Shown here one piece after another: positions 19,485-29,306 of a stretch of 64,000 nucleotides of DNA. The DNA comes from Deltaproteobacteria bacterium (GTDB taxonomy: Bacteria > Desulfobacterota > Desulfobulbia > Desulfobulbales > Desulfurivibrionaceae): positions 51,857-115,856 of the forward strand of contig JAJZRJ010000002.1 of NCBI GenBank assembly GCA_021802775.1. The letters run 5' to 3'. Every line of letters begins with the position of its first letter. Within the stretch, counting starts at the first letter, position 1. A model generated the notes under the pieces. It had not been told where the DNA came from and did not search any database. It was given only the letters and a program-made list of their open reading frames with translations. A program made the translations under genes and the position numbers.

Positions 19485-19513
19485 TTGACTTTTGCCAGGA
19501 GAAAAATTAAACA
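19485..19513 (+). promoter_or_regulatory. Putative aprBA promoter
   Basis: A -35 box TTGACT at 19485-19490 is followed after 17 bp by TAAACA at 19508-19513. The -35 is strong, the -10 weak (matches at positions 1, 2 and 4). It is the best candidate I see ahead of the aprBA genes, which are expected to be strongly expressed. Confidence 0.4.
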
Positions 19514-19787
19514 GACCAATGTTGCAAAAACTGAGTGGCCCATCAGTTTTGCGCAAAGGACGATTTGGCGGGCCATTCAGCATGATGACCGCGCCCGCAA
19601 TGGGTGTGGTGATGGCGGTTCTAACCGCCGATGTCGGGTTTCTCCTGGTGACGCCGGACAACGGAAGGAACACCTTCCGCTATCGGTGGTGATGACAGGC
19701 GCATAAAGACAGATATTAAAGGTAGCCTCGGATACCGCTTCGGCGGGGCCGAAAAAATCAATCCATCCAAATTGAGGAGGTTAGTGA

Positions 19788-20216
19788 ATGCCAAGTTACG
19801 TAGATCCTTCAAAGTGTGACGGCTGCAAGGGCGGCGACAAGACCGCCTGCATGTACATCTGCCCCAATGACCTCATGGTCCTGAACAAGGACGAGATGAG
19901 GGCATACAATCAGGAGCCGGATGCATGCTGGGAGTGCTACTCCTGTGTTAAAATCTGCCCGCAGGGCGCCATCGCAGTCCGCGGCTACAACGACTTCGTT
20001 CCGATGGGCGGTATGGTTCATCCGATGCGCAGCTCTGACTCCATCATGTGGACCGTCAAGTTCCGCAACGGCAACATGAAGCGCTTCAAGTTCCCGATCC
20101 GGACCACCGCGGAAGGTGCTGCCAACGACTACGCCAGCCTGAAGTGCACGAACCTGGACGACGAGATGCTTTCCACCGAGAAGGCGCTGCCGGCCCCGAC
20201 CATGCTGGCGAAGTAA
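19788..20216 (+). CDS. aprB: Adenylylsulfate reductase beta subunit
   Basis: Iron-sulfur subunit of APS reductase, the cytoplasmic enzyme reducing APS to sulfite and AMP in sulfate respiration. It is 142 aa. Eight cysteines form two [4Fe-4S] clusters: Cys10, 13, 21, 25 (CDGCKGGDKTACMYIC) and Cys47, 50, 53, 57 (CWECYSCVKIC). The rest is the beta-sheet and tail that wrap AprA. A GAGGAGG sequence precedes the ATG. It is followed after 52 bp by aprA; together they mark the organism as a dissimilatory sulfate reducer, or less likely a sulfur disproportionator. Confidence 0.98.
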   Translation: MPSYVDPSKCDGCKGGDKTACMYICPNDLMVLNKDEMRAYNQEPDACWECYSCVKICPQGAIAVRGYNDFVPMGGMVHPMRSSDSIMWTVKFRNGNMKRFKFPIRTTAEGAANDYASLKCTNLDDEMLSTEKALPAPTMLAK

Positions 20217-20268
20217 GTTTGACCCACAACGAACGAATTTTCTAATCCATAACTAAGGAGATTTGATT

Positions 20269-22287
20269 ATGGCGTTACCTAATAAGCCGCTGGGTGAACT
20301 GGCTGCGGTTGCCAATCCGGAAGTTGTCGAGCACGATGTTGACGTTCTGATCGTCGGCGGTGGTATGGCCGCGTGCGGTACCGCGTTCGAGATCAAGAAG
20401 TGGGCCCCGGCCGACATGAAGATCAAGCTGGTTGACAAGGCTGCCATGGAGCGCTCCGGCGCCGTTGCCCAGGGTCTGTCCGCCATCAACACCTACATCG
20501 GCGACAACCCGATCGAGAACTACGTAAAGATGGTTCGCAACGACCTGATGGGCGTTGTTCGTGAAGACCTGATCTACGATCTGGGCCGCCACGTGGACGA
20601 CTCCGTACATCTGTTCGAGGAGTGGGGCCTGCCGGTTTGGAAGAAGGACGCCAACGGCGACAACCTCGACGGCTCCAAGCCGGCTCCGAAGCTGACCGAA
20701 GGCGGTAAGCCGGTTCGGACCGGCAAGTGGCAGATCATGATCAACGGCGAGGCATACAAGTGCATCGTTGCCGAGGCTGCCAAGAAGGCCCTGGGCGAAG
20801 AGAACATCATGGAGCGCGTGTTCATCGTCAAGATGATCCTTGACAAGAACAAGGCCAACCAGATCGCCGGTGCCGTTGGTTTCTCCACCCGCGAGAACAA
20901 GGTCCACGTCTTCCGTTGCAAGACCGCTCTCGTTGCCTGCGGCGGTGCGGTAAACATCTTCCGTCCGCGCTCCACCGGTGAGGGCAAGGGCCGCGCCTGG
21001 TACCCGGTATGGAACGCTGGTTCCACCTACACCATGTGCGCTCAGGTTGGCGCCACCCTGACCATGATGGAGAACCGCTTCACCCCGGCTCGTTTCAAAG
21101 ACGGTTACGGCCCGGTTGGTGCATGGTTCCTCCTGTTCAAGGCCAAGGTTCAGAACGGCCTCGGCGAGTTCTACGCCAACAGCGACGCAGTGAAGGACGA
21201 GCTGGCGAAGTTCATGCCGTACGGTCAGTCGCCGGTTACCCCGACCTGTCTGCGTAACCACCTGATGCTCAACGAGCTGAAGGCTGGCCGCGGCCCGATC
21301 TACATGGCCACCGACGTTGCGCTGAATGCCTTCCTCGATGCCAAGAAGGCCGCCGGCATGAACGACAAGGACGTGCAGAAGTACTGGAAGCACCTCGAGT
21401 CCGAGGCATGGGAAGACTTCCTCGATATGTCCGTTGGTCAGGCTGGCCTGTGGGCCGGCGCGAACATCGAGCCCGAGAAGGTCGGTTCCGAGATCATGCC
21501 GACCGAACCGTACATGCTGGGCAGCCACTCCGGTTGCTGCGGCATCTGGACCTCCGGTCCGATGGAGTCCTGGGTCCCGGACGTTCAGGGCAAGCCGCGT
21601 AGCCATCAGTACAAGTGGGGCTACAACCGCATGACCACCGTTGACGGTCTGTTCACCGCCGGCGACGGTGTTGGCGCTTCCGGCCACAAGTTCTCCTCCG
21701 GTTCCCACGCCGAGGGTCGTATCGTTGCCAAGCAGATGGTGAAGTTCTGCCGCGACAACGCCTCCTTCAAGCCCGAGCTGCCGAAGTCCGCGCAGGAGTA
21801 TGCTGACGAGATTTACGCCCCGGTTAAGCGGTACCTGCAGCACGTTGGTGCCACCACCGCTGCCGACGTGAATCCCAACTACTGCAAGCCGGCCGGTCTG
21901 ATGATGCGCCTGATGAAGGCCACCGACGAGTACGGCGGCGGCGTTGCCACCTACTACATGACCTCCGGCAAGCTGCTGAACATCTGCCTCGACCTCCTCC
22001 GCATGCTGCGCGAAGATGCCGAGCTGATGGCTGCCGGCGACCTGCACGAGTTGATGCGCGCCTGGGAAAACTACCACCGCATCTGGTGCGTAGAGACCCA
22101 CATCCGTCACATCGAGTTCCGGAAGGAATCCCGTTACCCGGGCTTCTACTATCGTTCCGACTACCCGACCTGTGACGATGCCAACTGGAAGGTCTTCGTC
22201 AACTCCACCTTCGATCCTGCGACCCAGGAGTGGAAGTGCGAGAAGGTCGATTGCATCAACATCGTTGAGACCACCCCGTGGCTCTAA
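20269..22287 (+). CDS. aprA: Adenylylsulfate reductase alpha subunit
   Basis: FAD-containing catalytic subunit (672 aa) of APS reductase, in the fumarate reductase/succinate dehydrogenase flavoprotein family. The N-terminal FAD motif is VLIVGGGMAACGTAFE; substrate-binding stretches include SGAVAQGLSAINTY and GDGVGASGHKFSSGSHAEGR. The ATG at 20269 follows AAGGAG by 8 bases; an in-frame TTG at 20263 is rejected on spacing. Codon use is strongly biased (many GTT Val, AAG Lys, CCG Pro), unlike neighbouring genes, consistent with very high expression. A strong terminator follows. Confidence 0.98.
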   Translation: MALPNKPLGELAAVANPEVVEHDVDVLIVGGGMAACGTAFEIKKWAPADMKIKLVDKAAMERSGAVAQGLSAINTYIGDNPIENYVKMVRNDLMGVVREDLIYDLGRHVDDSVHLFEEWGLPVWKKDANGDNLDGSKPAPKLTEGGKPVRTGKWQIMINGEAYKCIVAEAAKKALGEENIMERVFIVKMILDKNKANQIAGAVGFSTRENKVHVFRCKTALVACGGAVNIFRPRSTGEGKGRAWYPVWNAGSTYTMCAQVGATLTMMENRFTPARFKDGYGPVGAWFLLFKAKVQNGLGEFYANSDAVKDELAKFMPYGQSPVTPTCLRNHLMLNELKAGRGPIYMATDVALNAFLDAKKAAGMNDKDVQKYWKHLESEAWEDFLDMSVGQAGLWAGANIEPEKVGSEIMPTEPYMLGSHSGCCGIWTSGPMESWVPDVQGKPRSHQYKWGYNRMTTVDGLFTAGDGVGASGHKFSSGSHAEGRIVAKQMVKFCRDNASFKPELPKSAQEYADEIYAPVKRYLQHVGATTAADVNPNYCKPAGLMMRLMKATDEYGGGVATYYMTSGKLLNICLDLLRMLREDAELMAAGDLHELMRAWENYHRIWCVETHIRHIEFRKESRYPGFYYRSDYPTCDDANWKVFVNSTFDPATQEWKCEKVDCINIVETTPWL

Positions 22288-22318
22288 TCAGCCGCGGCTG
22301 AGTTTACATGGTGCATCG

Positions 22319-22358
22319 AATCTCCAGGCGCCGCCTCTGCGGCGCCTGGAGATTTTTC
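22319..22358 (+). terminator. Strong intrinsic terminator after aprA
   Basis: A 16-bp perfect stem with CTCT loop: core arms CTCCAGGCGCCGC and GCGGCGCCTGGAG, extended by AAT/ATT, then TTTTT. It lies 31 bp after the aprA stop. It separates aprBA from qmoABC, so qmo probably has its own promoter or depends on read-through. Confidence 0.93.
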
Positions 22359-22468
22359 TATGCGAAGCGGACGGACTGATTGGGTTGATTGAGGCGGTTT
22401 CCTGGGAAGCCGGCTGACTCAAAGCAATGAGTTATGTACCATATTAATCCCATGAATGGAGGAGAGGC

Positions 22469-23728
22469 ATGACAGACGATCGTAGCGCACCCGCGGGTGC
22501 TGTACTAGTCGTTGGCGGTGGCATCAGCGGACTGACGGCTGCCCTGGAAGCCGCCGAAGTCGGCAACGATGTGTTCGTGATTGAAAAGAATCCGTACCTT
22601 GGCGGTCGGGTTGCACAGCTCAATCAATATTTCCCGAAGCTCTGCCCCCCCTCCTGCGGTCTGGAGATCAACTACCAGCGGATCAAGAACAACCGCCGGG
22701 TGCGGGTCTACACCATGACCGAGGTAAAAAGCGTTGCCGGCGGGCCGGGCAACTACCAGGTGACCCTGGTGACCAAGCCCCGCTACATCAACAGCAACTG
22801 CACCGCCTGCGGCGCCTGCGCCGAGGCATGCACCGACGAGATCGCCAATCCCTTCAACTTCGGGATGGACACGATCAAGGCCGCCTACAAACCGCATGAC
22901 CATGCCTTCCCCATGCGCTACGTCCTGGCCAAGGAAGCGTGTAGCCCGGCGAGCCTTGAGGCCGTCAAGGCCGCCTGCAAGTACGATGCGGTCGAGCTCG
23001 ACATGCAGGCCAAGGAGTTCACCCTCACCGTGAGCTCGGTGGTCTGGGCCACCGGCTGGAATCCCTACGAGCCGACCAAGATGACCAACCTCAAGTTCGA
23101 GTCGAGCCCGGCGATCATCAGCAATATGATGATGGAGCGCCTCGCCTCGGCCAACGGCCCCACCGGCGGCAAGATCCTCCGCCCCGGCGACAACAAGGAA
23201 CCGGCCAGCTTCGCCTTTGTCCAGTGCGCCGGCTCCCGCGACGAGAACCACCTGGAGTACTGCTCCTACATCTGCTGCATGGCGACCATGAAGCAGATCA
23301 CCTACATCCGCGAGCAGTATCCGGACGCCACCATCACGGTCTTCTACATCGACCTTCGCACCCCGGGCAAGTACGAGAAGTTCCGCGACAAGATCATGGC
23401 CGACCCCAAGGTGAAGTTCGTCAAGGGCAAGGTGGCCGACATCGTGGCCGAGGCCGACGGCGGCGTGACCGTGGTGGCCGAGAACGCCGTAACCGGCGAT
23501 AAGGTGCATGAGAAGGTTGATCTGGCCATCCTCGCCACCGGCATGGAGCCGGCTGGCAAGGCTCAGGCCGCGGCGCTTGGTGTGGCCACGGACAACAACG
23601 GCTTTATCGTGTCCGATGGCGAAGGCATGACTTCCTGCGGCTGCGCGAAAAAGGCGGCTGACGTCGTGACCTGTGCCCAGAGTGCAACCGCAGCAGCAAT
23701 GAAAGCGATTCAGGCGTCGAGGAGGTAG
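22469..23728 (+). CDS. qmoA: Quinone-interacting oxidoreductase subunit QmoA
   Basis: HdrA-like flavoprotein (419 aa) of the QmoABC complex, which passes electrons from menaquinol to APS reductase. An FAD motif VLVVGGGISGLTAALEA opens the protein, followed by YLGGRVAQLNQYFPKLCPPSC. A Cys cluster CTACGACAEAC lies at about 111-121, with further conserved Cys (FVQCAGSRD, YCSYICC). GGAGAGG precedes the ATG. The qmoB start is 5 bp after its stop. Location next to aprBA is characteristic of sulfate reducers. Confidence 0.95.
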   Translation: MTDDRSAPAGAVLVVGGGISGLTAALEAAEVGNDVFVIEKNPYLGGRVAQLNQYFPKLCPPSCGLEINYQRIKNNRRVRVYTMTEVKSVAGGPGNYQVTLVTKPRYINSNCTACGACAEACTDEIANPFNFGMDTIKAAYKPHDHAFPMRYVLAKEACSPASLEAVKAACKYDAVELDMQAKEFTLTVSSVVWATGWNPYEPTKMTNLKFESSPAIISNMMMERLASANGPTGGKILRPGDNKEPASFAFVQCAGSRDENHLEYCSYICCMATMKQITYIREQYPDATITVFYIDLRTPGKYEKFRDKIMADPKVKFVKGKVADIVAEADGGVTVVAENAVTGDKVHEKVDLAILATGMEPAGKAQAAALGVATDNNGFIVSDGEGMTSCGCAKKAADVVTCAQSATAAAMKAIQASRR

Positions 23729-23733
23729 GATCA

Positions 23734-25992
23734 ATGAGCAAGAAATACGGAGTATACATCTGTACCGGATGTGGCATAGGAGATGCCCTTGACCTTGAGG
23801 GACTGTCCGGCGTGGCCGGCAGCTACAGCATGACCGCCAAGACCCATGAGGCGCTGTGCAGCGAGGCTGGCCGCCAGATGATCAAGGACGATATGGCCAA
23901 CGACGGGGTGAACACCGCCGTGATCTGCGCCTGTTCGCCGCGGGTCTGGAAGAACGAGTTCAACTTCGGCGACGACAAGATCACCGTCCGCGCCAATGTC
24001 CGCGAGGGTGCGGTCTGGTCGGCGGAGCAGCCCAGCGAGGGCCGCACTGCCGAGACCATTGCCGAATACACTAACGAACTGGCCCAGGATTACCTGCGCA
24101 TGGCCTGTGTCCAGGCCCAGAAGATGGAGCTGCCCGAGCCCTATAAGCTCGAGACCATCAACAAGCGCATCCTGGTGATGGGCGGCGGTATCGCCGGTTT
24201 GACCGCGGCGAAAGAGGCGGCCAAGGCCGGCTGCGAGGTAATGCTGGTCGAGAAGGAGCCCCAGCTCGGCGGCAAGGCCCTGGGCTGGCGCAAGCAGATG
24301 CCGACCAAGGCGCCGTGGACCGACCTCGAGGAGCCCACCATCCAGGCCCTGGTCAGCGCCGTGACCGCAGACCCGAAGATCACCGTCAAGACCGCCACCG
24401 AGGTGGCCCGGATCGCCGGGTATCCCGGTGACTTCCAGGTGACCCTGAAGGCCGCCGGCACCAAGAGCGAGTGGGATGCCCCGGCCAAGGTCGGGGTTGA
24501 CGAGCAGGACAAGATCGCCAAGGGCCAGATGGAAGACCCCAACGCCGGGCTCAATAGCTACATGGAGTCCAACCCCGATGCCGAGAAGGTCGGTGCGGTG
24601 GTGCTGGCCACCGGCTGGAATCCGGCCGATGTCTCCGAGTTCGAGCATCTCGGCTTTGGCAAGCTGGCGAACGTGGTCACCAATGCCCAGTTCGAGAAGC
24701 TGGCCAAGGAGGGCAAGGTGCCCGCCAACGTCGCCTTCGTCATGAGTCCGGGCGGCGAGCAGCACGACAAGGATTTCCCCTACTGCAACTCGGTCACCTC
24801 CATGGTGGCCCTGAAGCAGGCCCAGTACGTACGGCAGGACAACGCCGACGGCAAGGCGTACATCCTCTATCAGCACATGCGCACGCCGGGCAACATGGAG
24901 ATGTTCTACAAGGGCGCCCAGAACAACGACGGCATCTTCCTCACCAAGGCCACCGTGACCGGTGTTGCCGAGGAGGGTGGGGCGCTGGTGGTACAGGCCA
25001 AGGACACCCTGCTGCAGGAGAACCTGGAGCTGAAGGTGGACATGGTGGTACTGGCTGCCGGTATGGTGCCCACCACCTCCGGCGCGCCGACCATCAACCT
25101 CTCCTATCGTCAGGGCCCGGCCTTCCTCGATCTGGAGCTGTTTGACGGCTATGCCGATTCCAACTTCATCTGCTTCCCGTACGAGACCCGCCGGACCGGC
25201 GTCTATGCCTGCGGCGGCGTGCGCAAGGCCACCGATATGGTCGAGACCATCGACGATGCCTGCGGTGCGGCGCTGAAGGCGATCCAGTGCATCGAATCCG
25301 CCGATCGCGGCGTGGCCGTGCATCCGCGTTCCGGTGACGGCTCCTATCCGGAGTTCTTCTTCCAGCGCTGCACCCAGTGCAAGCGCTGCACCGAGGAATG
25401 TCCGTTCGGCGCCCTGGACGACGACGCCAAGGGTACCCCGAAGCCGAATCCGACCCGCTGCCGTCGCTGTGGTACCTGTATGGGCGCCTGCCCCGAGCGG
25501 ATCATCAGCTTCAAGAACTACAGCATCGACATGATCGGTTCCATGGTCAAGGCGGTCGAGGTACCGGACGACGACGAAGACAAGCTGCGCATCATTGCCT
25601 TTGTCTGCGAGAACGACGCCTATCCGGCCCTCGACATGGCGGCCATGCGCAAGCTGGGTCTCAACAACCTGGTGCGGGTGATTCCGGTCCGCTGCCTTGG
25701 TTCGGTCAACATGGTCTGGATCAAGGACGCGCTCTCCTCCGGTATGGACGGCGCCCTGCTCCTGGGCTGCAAGTTCGGCGACGACTACCAGTGCCACTTT
25801 GTCAAGGGCAGCGAGCTCGCTGACAAGCGCATGGGCAACATCGGCGAGACCCTTGGCAGCCTCGGCCTGGAGCCGGAACGTTGCGGCGTCCGCCAGGTGG
25901 CGATCAGCGAGTGGGACACCGTACCGGCGGTCATCAACGAGTTTGTTGAGGAGATCAAAGGCCTGGGTCCGAACCCGTTCAAGGGCTTCTAA
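23734..25992 (+). CDS. qmoB: Quinone-interacting oxidoreductase subunit QmoB
   Basis: A 752-aa HdrA-like flavoprotein with a fused MvhD-like domain. The N-terminal segment has CTGCGIGDAL and CACSPRVW; a Rossmann FAD motif (ILVMGGGIAGLTAAKEA) follows at about 147. Two [4Fe-4S] ferredoxin motifs (CTQCKRCTEECP and CRRCGTCMGACP) lie at about 547-590. The C-terminal MvhD-like part (IIAFVCENDAYPALDM, RCLGSVN, GCKFGDDYQCHF) would hold a [2Fe-2S] cluster. It lies between qmoA and qmoC; a 130-bp gap with a stable hairpin separates it from qmoC. Confidence 0.95.
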   Translation: MSKKYGVYICTGCGIGDALDLEGLSGVAGSYSMTAKTHEALCSEAGRQMIKDDMANDGVNTAVICACSPRVWKNEFNFGDDKITVRANVREGAVWSAEQPSEGRTAETIAEYTNELAQDYLRMACVQAQKMELPEPYKLETINKRILVMGGGIAGLTAAKEAAKAGCEVMLVEKEPQLGGKALGWRKQMPTKAPWTDLEEPTIQALVSAVTADPKITVKTATEVARIAGYPGDFQVTLKAAGTKSEWDAPAKVGVDEQDKIAKGQMEDPNAGLNSYMESNPDAEKVGAVVLATGWNPADVSEFEHLGFGKLANVVTNAQFEKLAKEGKVPANVAFVMSPGGEQHDKDFPYCNSVTSMVALKQAQYVRQDNADGKAYILYQHMRTPGNMEMFYKGAQNNDGIFLTKATVTGVAEEGGALVVQAKDTLLQENLELKVDMVVLAAGMVPTTSGAPTINLSYRQGPAFLDLELFDGYADSNFICFPYETRRTGVYACGGVRKATDMVETIDDACGAALKAIQCIESADRGVAVHPRSGDGSYPEFFFQRCTQCKRCTEECPFGALDDDAKGTPKPNPTRCRRCGTCMGACPERIISFKNYSIDMIGSMVKAVEVPDDDEDKLRIIAFVCENDAYPALDMAAMRKLGLNNLVRVIPVRCLGSVNMVWIKDALSSGMDGALLLGCKFGDDYQCHFVKGSELADKRMGNIGETLGSLGLEPERCGVRQVAISEWDTVPAVINEFVEEIKGLGPNPFKGF

Positions 25993-26059
25993 TCGGGTTC
26001 CACATCGGTGGGCGGGTGTTTGCCTGTCCACCGGTGTTTGTTGCGTTGTACACAGTTGA

Positions 26060-26093
26060 CCGTCGGGCGACGCCGCGAGGCGTTGCCCGGCGG
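26060..26093 (+). other. Stable RNA hairpin between qmoB and qmoC
   Basis: A 15-bp stem (two G-U pairs) closes on a GCGA loop, a GNRA tetraloop. There is no T run, so it is unlikely to terminate transcription. It ends 29 bp before the qmoC start and could stabilise or process the polycistronic message. Confidence 0.6.
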
Positions 26094-26122
26094 CTTAAGA
26101 GGGAGATAACTGGAGGCATACC

Positions 26123-27331
26123 ATGGCTGAAGGAATGAGGGTTCAACCTGATCTGGAGTTTATCAAGTATCTGAAGAGCGCTGGCGGCGACACCCTGAAG
26201 AAGTGCTACCAATGTGCGACCTGCTCCGTGGTCTGCCCGTTGTCCGCCGACAAGAAGCCGTTTCCCCGCAAGGAAATGATCTGGGCGCAGTGGGGCCTCA
26301 AGGACAAGTTGGTGGGCAATCCGGATGTCATGCTCTGCCACCAGTGCGGCGATTGCACCGCCTATTGCCCGCGCGGCGCCAAGCCGGGTGACGTGCTCGG
26401 TGCCATCCGCGCCTATGCCTATGTCCATTACGGTTTTCCGCAGGGCCTGGCCAAGCTGTGCAGCCAGGGCAAGAACCTGCCGGTGATGATGGCCATCCCC
26501 GCCTTGCTGATCCTGGCGGTCTGGTTCCTCTCCGGCGGCATGCACCTGCCGGAGGCCGGCAACATCGATTTCGGCATGTTTTTTGATTCGCACAAGGAGC
26601 ATCCGACCATCATCGGCGGCCTGACCCTGAACGTGCTGCTCATTGACCTCATTTTCGTGCCGGCCTTTGTTTTTGCGTTGTTCGCCGCCTATAAGGGCGT
26701 TTCCGCCATGTGGCGCGACATGGCGTCAAAACTGCCGGCGCAGGGCAACTTCCGGCCTTCCGCCGCGCAGTTTGTTTCCGATTTTCTGCTGCCGGCGGTC
26801 AAAGAGATCCTGGCTCATACCCGTTTCCGCATGTGCGGTGCCAACCAGAATCGGGTCAACGGCCACCTGCCCCTGCTGCTGGCCTTTATCGGCCTCTTTG
26901 CGGTGACCACCTACGGCATGATCCGCAAGGACATCATCGGCATGTTCGTCGAAGGATTGCATGGCCCGATCCCGCTCTCCGACCCCTTCAAACTGCTGGC
27001 CAACGTCAGCGGCATCGCCCTGGTGGTCGGCATCGGCATCCTGTGGATGAACCGTTCCCGCATGGAAGAGGAGAACAACGCCACCCCGACCTTCTACGAC
27101 TGGTTCCTGATCGGCGAGATCATGACCGTGGGCGTCACCGGCATGGGCGCCGAGATCACCCGCCTGCTCGGCATCCCGGTTTTGGCCTATCTCTTCTACT
27201 TCCTGCACCTGATGGCGGTCTTCATGCTCTTCCTCTATATGCCGTACACCAAGTTCGCTCACATGGTATACCGGACCTTTGCCATGGCGTTCGAGAAGTA
27301 CCGCGAGAGCAGCTTTGCCAAGGCAGAGTAG
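26123..27331 (+). CDS. qmoC: Quinone-interacting oxidoreductase subunit QmoC
   Basis: Membrane subunit (402 aa): an N-terminal HdrC-like ferredoxin domain with CYQCATCSVVC (Cys28, 31, 34, 38) and CHQCGDCTAYC (about 72-82), then a NarI/HdrE-like cytochrome b region with about six membrane helices. It oxidises menaquinol and feeds electrons through QmoB and QmoA towards AprBA. GGAGG precedes the ATG. I see no qmoD downstream; a hairpin terminator and then tRNAs follow. Confidence 0.95.
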   Translation: MAEGMRVQPDLEFIKYLKSAGGDTLKKCYQCATCSVVCPLSADKKPFPRKEMIWAQWGLKDKLVGNPDVMLCHQCGDCTAYCPRGAKPGDVLGAIRAYAYVHYGFPQGLAKLCSQGKNLPVMMAIPALLILAVWFLSGGMHLPEAGNIDFGMFFDSHKEHPTIIGGLTLNVLLIDLIFVPAFVFALFAAYKGVSAMWRDMASKLPAQGNFRPSAAQFVSDFLLPAVKEILAHTRFRMCGANQNRVNGHLPLLLAFIGLFAVTTYGMIRKDIIGMFVEGLHGPIPLSDPFKLLANVSGIALVVGIGILWMNRSRMEEENNATPTFYDWFLIGEIMTVGVTGMGAEITRLLGIPVLAYLFYFLHLMAVFMLFLYMPYTKFAHMVYRTFAMAFEKYRESSFAKAE

Positions 27332-27368
27332 CAAGACGACATTTTCCCCGAATTGTTCAGGAGATACG

Positions 27369-27400
27369 AATGCCGGCCCGAAACCCCGGGCCGGCATTTC
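27369..27400 (+). terminator. Probable terminator after qmoC
   Basis: A 12-bp perfect stem, AATGCCGGCCCG with CGGGCCGGCATT, 6-nt loop, followed by a T-rich stretch (TTTCCTTT). It lies 37 bp after the qmoC stop. Confidence 0.75.
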
Positions 27401-27450
27401 CTTTCGCCCCGTCCTTTTGTAACAAAATAAGGGTGTTGGCGAAAAAATGG

Positions 27451-27479
27451 TTGCCGTTTGTGGAGGAAGGGAGTAGTAT
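27451..27479 (+). promoter_or_regulatory. Promoter of the tRNA-tuf transcription unit
   Basis: TTGCCG (27451-27456), 17-bp spacer, TAGTAT (27474-27479). The first tRNA begins 16 bp downstream. Spacing and position fit a strong sigma-70-type promoter. Confidence 0.65.
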
Positions 27480-27494
27480 CCCCTGTCTCACAAG

Positions 27495-27570
27495 GCTGGC
27501 GTAGCTCAATTGGCAGAGCAGCTGATTTGTAATCAGCAGGTTGCGGGTTCAAGTCCCATCGCCAGCTCCA
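27495..27570 (+). tRNA. tRNA-Thr (anticodon TGT)
   Basis: 76 nt with encoded CCA. The acceptor stem GCTGGCG pairs with CGCCAGC; anticodon stem GCTGA/TCAGC encloses loop TTTGTAA, anticodon TGT (reads ACA). It is first of four tRNAs ahead of tuf, in the order Thr-Tyr-Gly-Thr known from E. coli tufB. Confidence 0.97.
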
Positions 27571-27621
27571 TGCAGGCAACGACGCTGGCCGGTTTGGCGA
27601 GGTGAGTCATAAAGGGTGGGT

Positions 27622-27652
27622 AAGGCCTTTTTTTGAGTAAGAGGCCTTTTTT
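27622..27652 (+). terminator. Hairpin with T run between two tRNA genes
   Basis: AAGGCCT at 27622-27628 pairs with AGGCCTT at 27642-27648, 13-nt loop, followed by TTTT. Another T run lies in the loop. It may attenuate transcription after the first tRNA, or mark processing; it ends 6 bp before tRNA-Tyr. Confidence 0.55.
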
Positions 27653-27658
27653 ATACAT

Positions 27659-27743
27659 GGAGGGGTTCCCGAGCGGTCAAAGGGAACAGACTGTAAATCT
27701 GTCGGCGACGCCTTCGGAGGTTCGAATCCTCCCCCCTCCACCA
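27659..27743 (+). tRNA. tRNA-Tyr (anticodon GTA)
   Basis: 85 nt with CCA and the long variable arm of a class II tRNA. Acceptor GGAGGGG pairs with CCCCTCC; anticodon loop CTGTAAA gives GTA; the T arm is GGAGG-TTCGAAT-CCTCC. Confidence 0.97.
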
Positions 27744-27805
27744 CGGAATCAAAACGGCCCCGAGCCGGCCTCTTGGATTGCCGGCTTGATGCGAATACGG
27801 TTGTG

Positions 27806-27881
27806 GCGGGAATAGCTCAATTGGTAGAGCATCAGCCTTCCAAGCTGAGGGTTGCGGGTTCGAGACCCGTTTCCCGCTCCA
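27806..27881 (+). tRNA. tRNA-Gly (anticodon TCC)
   Basis: 76 nt with CCA. Acceptor GCGGGAA pairs with TTCCCGC; anticodon stem TCAGC/GCTGA encloses CTTCCAA, anticodon TCC (reads GGA). Confidence 0.97.
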
Positions 27882-27944
27882 GGCAAGATGGTTGTCGGCG
27901 CCTGACAGGCATGGAAGGCGCCGGACAAGAAGAATAGAGTCAGG

Positions 27945-28020
27945 GCCCACGTAACTCAGTAGGTAGAGTACTTCCTTGGTAAGGAAGAAGTCACCGGTTC
28001 GAATCCGGTCGTGGGCTCCA
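27945..28020 (+). tRNA. tRNA-Thr (anticodon GGT)
   Basis: 76 nt with CCA. Acceptor GCCCACG pairs with CGTGGGC; anticodon stem CTTCC/GGAAG encloses TTGGTAA, anticodon GGT (reads ACC/ACT). It precedes tuf by 81 bp. Confidence 0.97.
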
Positions 28021-28101
28021 GTGGTATTGAAAGCGTGTACTCAATGCCGGCACTTGGCTGAGACGAGCAGACAAACCAACAGTGCGCTGAGGAGATGAGC
28101 G

Positions 28102-29292
<1,191 letters not shown>

Positions 29293-29306
29293 CTGGTGAC
29301 ACGATC

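Larger units (their letters stand above)
19277..19787. other. Hairpin-rich 0.5-kb region upstream of aprBA
   Basis: No convincing gene lies here. It holds a 30-nt hairpin near the left edge (19296-19325), a GGGGGC/GCCCCC hairpin (19446-19462), a likely sigma-70-type promoter (19485-19513), an imperfect inverted repeat at the expected start of transcription (19522-19556), and two short hairpins at 19614-19629 (GGCGGTT/AACCGCC) and 19662-19679 (CGGAAGG/CCTTCCG). A GAGGAGG sequence precedes aprB. If the promoter is right, the aprBA message has a structured leader of about 270 nt. Confidence 0.55.

Noticed and set aside
23731..26031. Minus-strand frame of 766 codons opposite qmoB
   Set aside because: Mirrors qmoB exactly, caused by codon bias at the third base; no domain recognised.
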